From NCBI RefSeq assembly GCF_040100845.1, contig NZ_JAZHSH010000001.1, positions 3,766,501-3,830,500 of the forward strand: DNA of 64,000 bases, written 5' to 3'. The stretch is from Chengkuizengella sp. SCS-71B. Its GTDB lineage: Bacteria > Bacillota > Bacilli > Paenibacillales > KCTC-33759. Both the position numbers and the translations under genes were made by a program. Below the pieces are notes generated by a model, which was not told the origin of the DNA, did no database searches, and saw nothing but the letters and a program-made list of their open reading frames with translations. Shown one piece after another: positions 16,832 to 24,610 of this stretch. Position 1 is the stretch's first letter. Each line of letters starts with the position of its first letter.

Positions 16832-17155
16832 TTAATCTTGTAATCTGAAATACTTAGATAATTTTTCTAGATACGTATCATAATCATTAGATTTACAATT
16901 TTTCATTATTCCTTTAATAGTTGCATTAATAGTATTAATATTGAAATCATTCATAATTAAATATCCATGTCCTACTTCTATTATACTAGTTTCAAGAATT
17001 TCACTTAATCTTGTTGGACTTACAACATCGAATGTAAGTAAATTAGATGAGAACTTAATATTAGGTACTCCAACATAAACTTGAAATTGGATATAAAAAT
17101 CATTATCGTCTTCTCCCCAATTTTCATCCTTTGAAATAGCCTTTATCTCTAGCAT
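16832..17155 (-). CDS. Imm8-like immunity protein
   Basis: 107-residue soluble protein. The layout matches the Imm8 family of polymorphic-toxin immunity proteins: an N-terminal strand (EIKAI), an acidic region, F-x-I-Q-F-Q-V-x-V, the core FDVVSPTRL, then GHGYLIM and a C-terminal helix with C-x-S-x-x-x-D-x-Y-L-E-K-L. These proteins neutralise a cognate secreted toxin. No toxin gene is adjacent, so it may be an orphan immunity gene. Family call is from pattern memory. Confidence 0.5.
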   Translation of the reverse strand: MLEIKAISKDENWGEDDNDFYIQFQVYVGVPNIKFSSNLLTFDVVSPTRLSEILETSIIEVGHGYLIMNDFNINTINATIKGIMKNCKSNDYDTYLEKLSKYFRLQD

Positions 17156-17270
17156 TACAATCCCCCCTACCCCTATATTTTTTATTCTATGGTAGTTAAA
17201 AGCATTGGCAGCTTATTCAGTATCTCTCTCTAAATCAAATAGATGGTACGCAAAAACTACACTTCAACAG

Positions 17271-17726
17271 TTAATTAAAGTCATAATCTTTTTTTAATTC
17301 AATCAACAGATATTGTAATTCACTCATCATCTGTTCATCTAAAGGATCTTTTGAAAGTTCATCTAATACTTGGATTAATTCCTGTTTTTTACTTATGTCA
17401 TCTATATCTTTATTTAAATAAGTCATCTGAAGTAAATAATCTAATAATACTATAGAATAAACTTGCACAACATAAGTCTCGTCATAATAACTGGTAAATT
17501 TAGAAAGACTTTCAGCTTTAGTTGCATGTCTGATAACATGTGATGATAAACTTGAATCATTTTCTAGAGAACGTTTAAGTATTCTTAAACTTGATAAAAA
17601 TTCTTGATCTATATGATTTTGTTCTCTACCTTCCTTTTTTAACTCGTTCATTTGATATACATTAAATGAAAATGAGGAAAAAAGTACTATGATTAAAAAA
17701 ATAATATTTATATTAAATTTATTCAT
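17271..17726 (-). CDS. Hypothetical membrane-anchored protein, 151 residues
   Basis: Not recognised. One N-terminal hydrophobic segment (INIIFLIIVLFSSFSFNVY) is followed by a helical, charged extracytoplasmic domain with many Leu, Asp and Lys. No lipobox. GAGGAG precedes ATG 17726. It lies upstream of palindromic element copy 7 with a small ORF and the 17727-18007 spacer between. Confidence 0.5.
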   Translation of the reverse strand: MNKFNINIIFLIIVLFSSFSFNVYQMNELKKEGREQNHIDQEFLSSLRILKRSLENDSSLSSHVIRHATKAESLSKFTSYYDETYVVQVYSIVLLDYLLQMTYLNKDIDDISKKQELIQVLDELSKDPLDEQMMSELQYLLIELKKDYDFN

Positions 17727-17933
17727 ATAATAACTCCTCAGCTATTATAAAAAAGGGATGTCCCCCTTCTTTTATTCATGCTAATTAAATTAAAAAAAAC
17801 ATAAACCTTTTCCTAAAATCTACAAGTTATAATAATAAGTTGGGCATATATATCTTATTAAACTAGTTTATTATAATACTAGGGATGTTCACTATAAGTA
17901 AATGTTACCAGATGTTATTTTCAGAAGAGTTTG

Positions 17934-17999
17934 TTCCACAATCTGGCCCATCCATAAAAAAGACGCTTCTCTATTAGAGAATAGCGCCATAGTGCTGAA
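17934..17999 (+). repeat. Palindromic element, copy 7
   Basis: 66 nt and close to consensus: left arm TTCCACAATCTGGCCC, core CCATAAAAAAGACGC, perfect inner hairpin TTCTCTATTAGAGAA, right arm GCGCCATAGTGCTGAA. The next minus-strand stop (18008) is 9 nt away. Read on the minus strand, the inner hairpin is followed by TCTTTTTT. Confidence 0.88.
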
Positions 18000-18007
18000 T
18001 AAAAACA

Positions 18008-18151
18008 CTAAAGATCTGAGATAGTAATTAGCAATCCGAGTTTATTAATCCTTTTGTGATTATATGGTATTTCAACTAACTTTTTGTAATCCTCATTCCA
18101 TAATATATAAATAAAATATGGTTTGTTTTCTAAAAATTGATTTGGATTCAC
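18008..18151 (-). CDS. Small 47-residue ORF translationally coupled to the upstream gene
   Basis: Begins with GTG at 18151 that overlaps the TGA stop of the preceding gene (GTGA), with GAG just upstream. The product begins VNPNQFLENKPYFIYILWNE and ends at TAG 18008, 9 nt before palindromic element copy 7. Coupling and protein-like composition argue for a real small protein or the surviving start of a larger one. No family recognised. Confidence 0.4.
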   Translation of the reverse strand: MNPNQFLENKPYFIYILWNEDYKKLVEIPYNHKRINKLGLLITISDL

Positions 18152-18672
18152 TTCTCGAAACGATAACACTCATTAGGATAAACTTCACTACAATCGAATA
18201 AATCTAGTATATCGTTTTCAATAGCTATTCCACCAATCTTAAATTGAAAGTTACTATATAGATCAGTAAGAAAGTTATTGAAACCAGGGAGATCATCAAT
18301 CTTTATAGCTTTTTGCCCCCATTCTGGTACATCAAATTCACATCCAAAAAACCAAAAATTTATCAAAAGAGCATTTGAGGATACTTGTTCTATTTGTAAT
18401 GTTGCTTTACGCCTACCAGCAACATGAACATATAACTTTACTTCCATAGAATATATTTGAACTGTATGTGGATCTTCTTCATCATATGGATAACCCTTAA
18501 CAAATGATTCGATCTTAGAATCAAGTTTTTCATCAACAACCTCAATCTGATTATGGGATTTAGACAATTTATTCAGTATTGTTTTTATAATATTCTTCTT
18601 TTCGCCTTTAAGTTCCAATAAGAAACTTACTTCAAGAAAAGGACCACCTCTCAACCACTGTGAATCATCCAT
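18148..18672 (-). CDS. Hypothetical protein, about 174 residues
   Basis: Not recognised. The frame opens at 18696, but GGAGG lies inside it, 6 nt before the ATG at 18672, which is chosen. Soluble protein with alternating strands and one notable hydrophobic stretch (NALLINFWFFGCEF). Acidic C-terminus ending CYRFEK. Its stop overlaps the start of a 47-residue ORF. The immunity-like size and setting fit the rest of the array but do not identify it. Confidence 0.5.
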   Translation of the reverse strand: MDDSQWLRGGPFLEVSFLLELKGEKKNIIKTILNKLSKSHNQIEVVDEKLDSKIESFVKGYPYDEEDPHTVQIYSMEVKLYVHVAGRRKATLQIEQVSSNALLINFWFFGCEFDVPEWGQKAIKIDDLPGFNNFLTDLYSNFQFKIGGIAIENDILDLFDCSEVYPNECYRFEK

Positions 18673-18708
18673 AAGTAACCTCCAATCCAAATACAATTAT
18701 TTAATTTA

Positions 18709-18726
18709 TGCGCCATATTATGGAAG
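18709..18726 (+). repeat. Palindromic element, copy 8 (right arm only)
   Basis: ATGCGCCATATTATGGAA matches the right arm. It lies 21 nt from the next minus-strand stop (18747). Left arm and hairpin are missing. Confidence 0.5.
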
Positions 18727-18746
18727 ACTTCCAATTAATTGTACTA

Positions 18747-19196
18747 TCATACATACCAAGCATTTTCTTTAAAATCATTCCATTGCAAAATAAAACTCTT
18801 AGCATGAAGTTTTAAACTAAAAAATTCATGTGCTCCTCCATTAATACCGAATATATCAAAAATGAAATAGTCTTTAACCTGTTTCTTATTAAACTCTAAT
18901 AGTTCCATTTCTTCTAAATCAGCAATTAAGATGTTTACCTTCATATTTTCTTCAAAGAGTATCACTTCGCTCTTTGTAACATTGATAAAAGTTAGCTCAC
19001 ATCTGTCTGTTGATTTTGCTACATCATAAGGATTAATTGGATGTTTTTCTGAAATGTTAATAAATTCTAAACCTATTGTAACTAGGTCCTTTTCTACTTT
19101 CACTTGTTCAACTAGACAATCATGAAAATCCAAGTAATCAAAATAATCGCTTGTGATTTTATATCTCCAAGACCTCATTTTATTTTTCAACACCAT
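18747..19196 (-). CDS. Hypothetical protein, 149 residues
   Basis: Not recognised. Soluble protein with an early F-H-D-C motif (DYLDFHDCLVEQVKV), seen in several small beta-rich families of unknown function that probably act as immunity or structural proteins. The start may be ATG 19196 or the ATG six codons later; neither has a strong ribosome binding site. A 49-residue frame overlaps its first codons on the same strand, so the two may once have been one gene. Confidence 0.5.
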   Translation of the reverse strand: MVLKNKMRSWRYKITSDYFDYLDFHDCLVEQVKVEKDLVTIGLEFINISEKHPINPYDVAKSTDRCELTFINVTKSEVILFEENMKVNILIADLEEMELLEFNKKQVKDYFIFDIFGINGGAHEFFSLKLHAKSFILQWNDFKENAWYV

Positions 19197-19336
19197 TCTA
19201 ATATCAGTGAATTTATCAAATAGTTACCTTCCCAAAGCTTAAAGTAATAGAAAAATTTCTCATCACCAAATTTAGTTGAAATTCCTAAGTTGGTTTCAAG
19301 AATAAATTTTATTGAGTTGAAAGTAATATTGTTCAT
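19187..19336 (-). CDS. Possible 49-residue ORF upstream of the FHDC protein
   Basis: ATG 19336 to TGA 19187; the product begins MNNITFNSIKFILETNLGIS and includes F-Y-Y-F-K-L-W-E-G. It overlaps the next gene by 10 nt in another frame. No ribosome binding site is evident. Composition is protein-like; it may be a fragment separated from the next gene by a frameshift. Confidence 0.25.
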   Translation of the reverse strand: MNNITFNSIKFILETNLGISTKFGDEKFFYYFKLWEGNYLINSLILEWC

Positions 19337-19407
19337 TATTAAAAATCATATAGGGGAATTAATATCTACTTAGGTTCAGCCACCGAAGGTATAAAAGTGA
19401 AAAGTAA

Positions 19408-19842
19408 CTATTCAGGTGGAATATCTAATAACCATGGTAAAAATGCCTCTATACAAAGTTCAATTACATTGTCATCAACCTCTACATTTAATAAACTAAT
19501 TGTAAAGTAATCCTCATCATTTTTATACAACACATCAATTGCTTCTGTTTTTGCTCTTCTTATAATGTTTCCAAATAATTTGTATTCAGCAATATACATA
19601 TGTTTGCTATTCTTTGCTTCATAAAAGTGACTAACTCTTGCATCTTTTTTAAGATTTACTCCTATATTTATGCATAGAGATTTTACGTCTTCTGGAAAAT
19701 ACATTGTTGCAAGTGCATAATTTTGGCAATATATACAGTTACAATCATCTTCATCTCCGATGAATGGAAGGTCTTTATAATATTCTAATGTCCTAGCATA
19801 ATCAATCTCTATTTCATACTCAGCAAACTTATAAGTTCTCAT
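19408..19842 (-). CDS. Hypothetical protein with Cys-rich motif, 144 residues
   Basis: Not recognised by name. Near residue 34 there is C-N-C-I-Y-C, a likely metal-binding or structural cluster, in the setting DCNCIYCQNYALA. This resembles small conserved Bacillales proteins whose function is unknown. The C-terminus is acidic with LPWLLDIP. Start ATG 19842 has GAAGGTG upstream. Single-gene unit in the accessory array. Confidence 0.5.
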   Translation of the reverse strand: MRTYKFAEYEIEIDYARTLEYYKDLPFIGDEDDCNCIYCQNYALATMYFPEDVKSLCINIGVNLKKDARVSHFYEAKNSKHMYIAEYKLFGNIIRRAKTEAIDVLYKNDEDYFTISLLNVEVDDNVIELCIEAFLPWLLDIPPE

Positions 19843-20013
19843 ATTAACTACACCTTCATTTCATAATATGCCATTTAAGCAAAGTTGTACTATAGATTAT
19901 ATCAGTTTTATTTTCATTAACCTATATTCATTAGTTTATAACTACACAATTTCAAAGCTCATTTACCAACACAATTAAGAGTTAAGTATACCCCCCTCAT
20001 AATTGTCACCTTG

Positions 20014-20079
20014 TTCAACAATATGGCCCCACTCATAAAGAAAGACGCTTCTCTTAGTGAAAAGCGCCATATTGTTGCA
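20014..20079 (+). repeat. Palindromic element, copy 9 (best-preserved arms)
   Basis: Arms CAACAATATGGC (20016-20027) and GCCATATTGTTG (20066-20077) are perfect 12-bp inverted repeats. Between them lie CCCACTCATAAAGAAAGACG and a hairpin CGCTTCTC..GAAAAGCG. The left end reads GTTCAAC, which fits RYYYAAC. The next minus-strand stop (20136) is 57 nt away. Confidence 0.9.
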
Positions 20080-20135
20080 AAACTTCCATCCTTATAATCC
20101 TTAACAATACTTTTGACAGGAGAAAGCAAAGCGTC

Positions 20136-20498
20136 TCATTTGATACAATAAGAATCGATTCTTTGCAGTTCATTTTTATCATTAAAAATATAGACATCAC
20201 AGGCTGAAACTAAAGATAATTGTTCACCATTGCGAATAAATTCAGCTGTTCCATTTACTGCAACACAATTTTTTTCGGAAATTACATTCAATGTAGTGAA
20301 TTTAGTGGTTATAGTTTTGAAATAATTTGAAGTTTGCTTGCATTCTTCTATTACAGCTTCCCTACCTACTAAGGTTTTGTCACCAACGATATTCCATTCA
20401 ATTATTTTTGCTAGAAATGGAAAAGTAGGCTCAAAATTACCATTAGAAAATGACTCTGCTATTTGTTTTTGCGTGAGAACATGGCTTTCTGAAGTCAT
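20136..20498 (-). CDS. NTF2-like (SnoaL/ketosteroid-isomerase fold) protein
   Basis: 120-residue single-domain protein of the nuclear-transport-factor-2-like superfamily. An N-terminal helix, F-L-A-K-I-I-E-W-N-I-V-G-D, G-R-E-A-V-I-E-E-C, then alternating strands ending CDVYIFNDKNELQRIDSYC form the usual pattern of small SnoaL-like proteins. Substrate unknown. AGGAGG precedes ATG 20498. It is 104 nt downstream of a serine-hydrolase gene and may be cotranscribed with it. Confidence 0.7.
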   Translation of the reverse strand: MTSESHVLTQKQIAESFSNGNFEPTFPFLAKIIEWNIVGDKTLVGREAVIEECKQTSNYFKTITTKFTTLNVISEKNCVAVNGTAEFIRNGEQLSLVSACDVYIFNDKNELQRIDSYCIK

Positions 20499-20602
20499 AG
20501 TTCAATTCCTCCTCGAATAATTAGATAAACTTTATTTTATAATCAGATAAAAAAATGACTCCAGTTTTATACAAACGTCATTTCATTATCTACTCCTTGT
20601 CT

Positions 20603-21733
20603 TCATTCACCTTTGACAATGTTAGTAAGCGTATTTGTAAAATTCGAAATCTTGTTTCCTCCTATGTATTGATTGTTGCTTAAAAAAATAATGACAAGCT
20701 CTGAATCAAGCTCACGATAAATATTCGCTAAATACCCTGGTAAGTACCCTGCATGTTCAACATTATTTCTCTGCGTAAGCCACCCATATCCATATTCATA
20801 TCCATTACCATAGTCGGAATTTAAAGGAATTTTAGTATAAGGAGCATACATCTTATCTATTGTCTCTTTTTTTAGTAATTTTTCAGAATATAATCCCCTA
20901 TCCCATTTTACTAAGTCATTCATTGTTGTATACAAACCCCCGGCAGCATGGAACAAGAAATACTCATCATATTGACTAGGATAAACATTATTTTCTGTAA
21001 TCACTTTTTCATATCCAATCGCTTTATTTTCTTGAATGTTCCAATCCAAACTATAACCTGAATCTAACATCCCTAAAGGTTCGAAAATATTTTCATATAA
21101 AAAGGTTTCATATGTATCCCCCGAGATTTGTTCTATTATCAATCCTAATAAAAAATAATTGGAATTACTATATTCATATTCTTCCCCAGGTTTAAAGTTA
21201 AGAGGAATGTCACTATATAAAGCAATGGTTTCTTCTGCGGATGGCAACGAAGTAATATTAGACCCAAGACTCTTTTCAAAGTTCTCAACAAGACTTGGAT
21301 GACCTGTATTTACAATACCAGATGACATGGATAATAAGTGATGAATTGTAATCTCATTAAATTGGTTTGCATCTGGGAAGTATTTTGTAACTTGATGATC
21401 AAGATCAAGCAATCCTCTTTCCTCTAACTGTAATATCGCTGTGGCTGTAAATTGTTTAGTTAAAGATGCCATGATAAATTTCGTGTCCAATGTATTTGGG
21501 ATATCTTGCTTATAGTCAGCCATACCAAATGTTTTGGAATAAATCTCTTCACCTTCCATCCCAACATACACAGCTCCTGAAAAATCATGTTTTCTCTCAA
21601 TAGAAGACATAGTAGAGTCTATTTCATTATATAAATCTGAAACTTCACTTTCTTTATCAATAGAATTTTCCGCACTACATCCGACAATTAGAAGAGATAA
21701 ACTAATAAGTACAAGAAACATCGTTTTTTTCAA
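20603..21733 (-). CDS. Lipoprotein serine hydrolase of the class C beta-lactamase / PBP4* family
   Basis: 376 residues. Signal peptide with lipobox LIVGC, then a beta-lactamase-related domain. The catalytic S-x-x-K is S90-L-T-K93, and the tyrosine motif is Y-S-N near residue 195. The third motif H-A-G lies in NVEHAGYLPGY near residue 335. Such proteins are often D-Ala-D-Ala peptidases or esterases; true beta-lactam resistance is not implied. The start is TTG 21733 with AAAGGAG 8 nt upstream. Confidence 0.85.
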   Translation of the reverse strand: MKKTMFLVLISLSLLIVGCSAENSIDKESEVSDLYNEIDSTMSSIERKHDFSGAVYVGMEGEEIYSKTFGMADYKQDIPNTLDTKFIMASLTKQFTATAILQLEERGLLDLDHQVTKYFPDANQFNEITIHHLLSMSSGIVNTGHPSLVENFEKSLGSNITSLPSAEETIALYSDIPLNFKPGEEYEYSNSNYFLLGLIIEQISGDTYETFLYENIFEPLGMLDSGYSLDWNIQENKAIGYEKVITENNVYPSQYDEYFLFHAAGGLYTTMNDLVKWDRGLYSEKLLKKETIDKMYAPYTKIPLNSDYGNGYEYGYGWLTQRNNVEHAGYLPGYLANIYRELDSELVIIFLSNNQYIGGNKISNFTNTLTNIVKGE

Positions 21734-21860
21734 AAATATCGCTCCTTTATTTATTATGCAATGCCATTAAATACGAAGGAGCTGCCAAGAAGTTTCATTT
21801 TTTAATATAGTGTAAAAAAAACGGAAAATTAAACACCATATAGTTCGTAATAATCTCTTT

Positions 21861-21922
21861 TTCAACAAAATGGCCCCAAATCATAAAGAAAGGCACTTCT
21901 CTCAAAGCGTCATATTGTTGAA
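21861..21922 (+). repeat. Palindromic element, copy 10
   Basis: 62 nt: left arm TTCAACAAAATGGCCCC, core ATCATAAAGAAAGGCAC, shortened hairpin, right arm CGTCATATTGTTGAA followed by T (GTTGAAT fits GTTRRRY). The next minus-strand stop (21987) is 65 nt away. Confidence 0.85.
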
Positions 21923-21986
21923 TAACGTCAAGTATAATAAGACACCAAAACGAAAAGGAGATCCCAATCGTTTGACGCTTTTTCAT

Positions 21987-22955
21987 CTACAAGTTTTCAT
22001 TTTCCGACCAAATGACATTTCCTCTTTCATCAACTTCATAAGAATATCTACGTGTTGCTTCAGACTTCGGTACCACTTCTTTATTTTCGTTGATGTAGTA
22101 AGTCACTCCTCTTATACCACCATGTTGTAAATTCTCTGTTAAAATTTCAATAGCTGGGTTTAGATTTTCGATTTTTACTCGCTTATCTTTTAATAGATGT
22201 GCTACTTCATCCATTCCCACTTGTCTACGAAACTGCCACTGAATTTCTCTATTTTCAACTTTGTCATACTCCCACATATCTTCATATAGCGTTATCCTGA
22301 TTAATCCAGTTTCTAACTCTGTTGTCTCATAACCACCCTTAAAATTAAGTAATACTTCTTTAGGAATATACTGAAAGTACTGCTCGCCAAACCACATTCT
22401 CCAACACGATCCAAACCATACATCTCTTATAAGATGGGAATGCCCTGGATTAAATTCTATATCGATCACTTGCCTTTTTTTTAATACATCGTGTTGTTTT
22501 AATCTTACATCTTCAAGAGATTTTCCCTTTGATATATATAGATCTATGTCTGTATTATTTTGTAAAAAATCATCTTTAGACGTGCACATATATGCCACTA
22601 CACTTTGATGACTTTTAAATAAATCATCTAAATTCTCTAAAATAATGTTTTGGTCTTTGAGATAAATCTCACCATTCAATCTGAATGATATCGAACAAAG
22701 AAATGGTCCTTTTGTAAAAGTAAAATAATTACGATCTCCATCTAACATTATGGAAAATATATCTTTACCTGTTATTTTATCTAGTGCCTCATAAAAGGTT
22801 TGGGGAACATATTTCCTCACTTTCCCACCACCAATATTGGGTACCATCATTTTTTTAGGATCAAAATATACGAGATTGTTAAACCATTTTTTTAAATTCA
22901 TTGTTGAGACTTCCTGATTACTCATCATTATTTCAAACAATATATTTTCAACCAT
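21987..22955 (-). CDS. Hypothetical protein, 322 residues
   Basis: Not recognised. Soluble protein without signal peptide. Distinct features are an N-terminal YFDPKKMMVPNIGGGK segment, a central DIEFNPGHSHLIRDVWFG and a C-terminal GGIRGVTYYINENKEVVP. It could be a deaminase- or immunity-like protein of a polymorphic toxin set, but there is no motif to prove it. Ribosome binding site GGAGGG lies 11 nt before ATG 22955. Flanked by palindromic elements 10 and 11. Confidence 0.55.
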   Translation of the reverse strand: MVENILFEIMMSNQEVSTMNLKKWFNNLVYFDPKKMMVPNIGGGKVRKYVPQTFYEALDKITGKDIFSIMLDGDRNYFTFTKGPFLCSISFRLNGEIYLKDQNIILENLDDLFKSHQSVVAYMCTSKDDFLQNNTDIDLYISKGKSLEDVRLKQHDVLKKRQVIDIEFNPGHSHLIRDVWFGSCWRMWFGEQYFQYIPKEVLLNFKGGYETTELETGLIRITLYEDMWEYDKVENREIQWQFRRQVGMDEVAHLLKDKRVKIENLNPAIEILTENLQHGGIRGVTYYINENKEVVPKSEATRRYSYEVDERGNVIWSENENL

Positions 22956-23277
22956 TCATTAAAATTCCCTCCACTTGATTTTAATACCTTTACTCTTATC
23001 ATTCATTAATTTCATCATAATCAAATATACTCTTTCAATTAAAGTTTGAATATAATCAATGATCTCTCAAGTGATGCCAAGTCATATTTATATGATCTTG
23101 GATCAATTGATTAACACTAACCACTTGAATCTCTATTTACTAAATCATCAATTACTGAATAAAGTCATTTTGTCCTAGGCAAAATTATACCATTTATCAT
23201 ATTTCATATGTTGTGCATCTAGGGTATTTAAGATAGATAAAGCCTCCTAATTAAATTTATTATTCATTTCCTCCTTG
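22956..23277. other. Non-coding gap, nothing definite
   Basis: AT-rich 322-nt spacer with stops in all frames. No promoter, terminator or recognisable gene fragment. It ends at the half copy of the palindromic element at 23278. Confidence 0.4.
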
Positions 23278-23313
23278 TTCAACAATTGGCCCAAATCCAA
23301 AATGAAGACATTC
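23278..23313 (+). repeat. Palindromic element, copy 11 (left half only)
   Basis: Left arm TTCAACAATTGGCCCAAATC and part of the core, ending in GAAGACATTCT; the right half is missing. The break lies at the junction with the higher-GC hydrolase segment and the integrase remnant, as expected if a rearrangement removed the right half. Confidence 0.65.
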
Positions 23314-23344
23314 TGTACTTATAATAAAGCAAAAATTATGCACT

Positions 23345-23374
23345 AAAAAAGAGGACATTTCATTTGTCCTCTTC
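23345..23374 (-). terminator. Intrinsic terminator downstream of the alpha/beta hydrolase gene
   Basis: AAGAGGACA and TGTCCTCTT arms around a short loop, with a T6 run on the minus strand. It serves the hydrolase and integrase-remnant transcript. Confidence 0.75.
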
Positions 23375-23387
23375 TTAAAAATATTAG

Positions 23388-23561
23388 CTACGATGTCTTA
23401 ACTTGCCACTTAATTGGACATATATTTTTGTGAATACCAGCTCGTTTGGATATTCTTTTAATCACATATCGCATAAGGTCCATGCTCATACGATGGTTAG
23501 ATTTTCTTTCAGTTACAAACAATGATGGATCATTATCTTTCCTCTCATTCAAATATCTTTT
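23388..23561 (-). pseudogene. Tyrosine recombinase (integrase) fragment
   Basis: Minus-strand frame overlapping the end of the hydrolase gene encodes K-R-Y-L-N-E-R-K-D-N-D then SLFVTERKSNHRMSMDLMRY and VIKRISKRAGIHKNICP before TAG at 23388. 'LFVTER...RMS...RYxIKRIxKRAGI' is the stretch that precedes the H-x-L-R-H-T catalytic box in phage-type tyrosine recombinases. Neither the N-terminal DNA-binding domain nor the R..H-R..Y catalytic residues remain, so it is inactive. It is the only recombinase trace in the accessory array. Confidence 0.7.
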
Positions 23562-24513
23562 TATCCAGACATTGCTCCCATTGTTCCAACCATTTTAAAA
23601 TGGCTTGGTTTGTTTCTACTGGCTTTTCTTGCTGGATCCAATGACCGCAATCTAGATTTACCACTTCAACATTGGGCACGAACTCTGTTAGTGTTTCAGA
23701 CTTCGCGACCCCATCCCGGTCGCCATAGATCATGAGTGTAGGCTGTTGGATGATAGGATTCACGTCCGCCAATAAGTGCCAGTTGCGATCAAGGTTTCTG
23801 TACCAATTTATACTTCCCGTGAACCCCGCTGATTCGAAGGCAGAGACAAAAACAGCCAGTTCGCTGTCACTCATTATGGGTTCACCGAATGGTGTTTCTT
23901 CTTTGGCGAGATTGATCAACGCCATGCCCGGCTGAGGCTCTCTGAATGGCTCATTCTTTCGGTACATGTTGCGAAGAAACTGGGATGTATTTTCTTCGAA
24001 TACAGCGTCTGCGACGCCTGGCTTTCGATTAAAGTGGACAAAATAGTGGTCAGCGCCAAACATATCTTCTATGAACTCAAGCCAGGGTTTTTCTCCTCGA
24101 TCGAAGTAAGGCACGCTCAGGTTTATCACTTTATTTACACGGTCTGGATGCAATAAGGTCAGTCCCCAAACGACAGTTGCACCCCAATCATGACCGACAA
24201 AGATAGCATCTTCGTATCCGTAGTGATCGAGAAGTGCGATGAGATCACCCGACAAGTGTTCAATGTCATAATCGGTTACTTCAGTCGGACTGGATGAGTT
24301 GCCATAACCCCGTTGGTTTGGGACGATGACATGGTAGCCTGCGTCAACAAGGACGGGCACCTGATAGCGCCAAGAAAAGGCATGTTCTGGCCAACCGTGA
24401 CAGAGTACAATAGGTTTTCCTACATTTTGTTGGCCTGCTTCAAAGACTTCGAGTTCCACACCGTTGACTGAAATAAGGGTAGGATTGGGAAAATCAGTTT
24501 TATTAATCATCAT
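23545..24513 (-). CDS. Alpha/beta hydrolase, epoxide-hydrolase-like
   Basis: 322-residue soluble enzyme of the epoxide hydrolase/haloalkane dehalogenase branch. Oxyanion-hole motif HGWPE near residue 40, nucleophile elbow G-H-D-W-G-A near residue 108 (Asp nucleophile), cap domain, and a catalytic His in CGHWIQQEKP near residue 290. Substrate unknown. AGGAGG precedes ATG 24513. Its base composition is visibly richer in G and C than the surrounding genes, suggesting recent acquisition. It overlaps a recombinase fragment and has its own terminator. It lies next to a YafY-type regulator, which may control it. Confidence 0.88.
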   Translation of the reverse strand: MMINKTDFPNPTLISVNGVELEVFEAGQQNVGKPIVLCHGWPEHAFSWRYQVPVLVDAGYHVIVPNQRGYGNSSSPTEVTDYDIEHLSGDLIALLDHYGYEDAIFVGHDWGATVVWGLTLLHPDRVNKVINLSVPYFDRGEKPWLEFIEDMFGADHYFVHFNRKPGVADAVFEENTSQFLRNMYRKNEPFREPQPGMALINLAKEETPFGEPIMSDSELAVFVSAFESAGFTGSINWYRNLDRNWHLLADVNPIIQQPTLMIYGDRDGVAKSETLTEFVPNVEVVNLDCGHWIQQEKPVETNQAILKWLEQWEQCLDKKIFE

Positions 24514-24610
24514 ATTACCTCCTATACTAGCTGTACTAAAATTCTGTTACAGTTTGCATAGTAGCATAGTGGTGTGACACTAGAATGTCAGGTTTGAGAA
24601 AATAATTTTA

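Noticed and set aside
16832-17155. Toxin gene paired with the Imm8-like protein
   Set aside because: Neighbouring frames are small, unrelated or broken and show no toxin domain or secretion signal.
20603-21733. Antibiotic-resistance beta-lactamase
   Set aside because: The motifs fit the broad class C/PBP4* esterase-peptidase family; lipoprotein form and motif details do not support a resistance enzyme.
21795-21986. Minus-strand ORF of 63 codons
   Set aside because: It runs through palindromic element copy 10, has no ribosome binding site and abuts the next gene; its codons come from the repeat.
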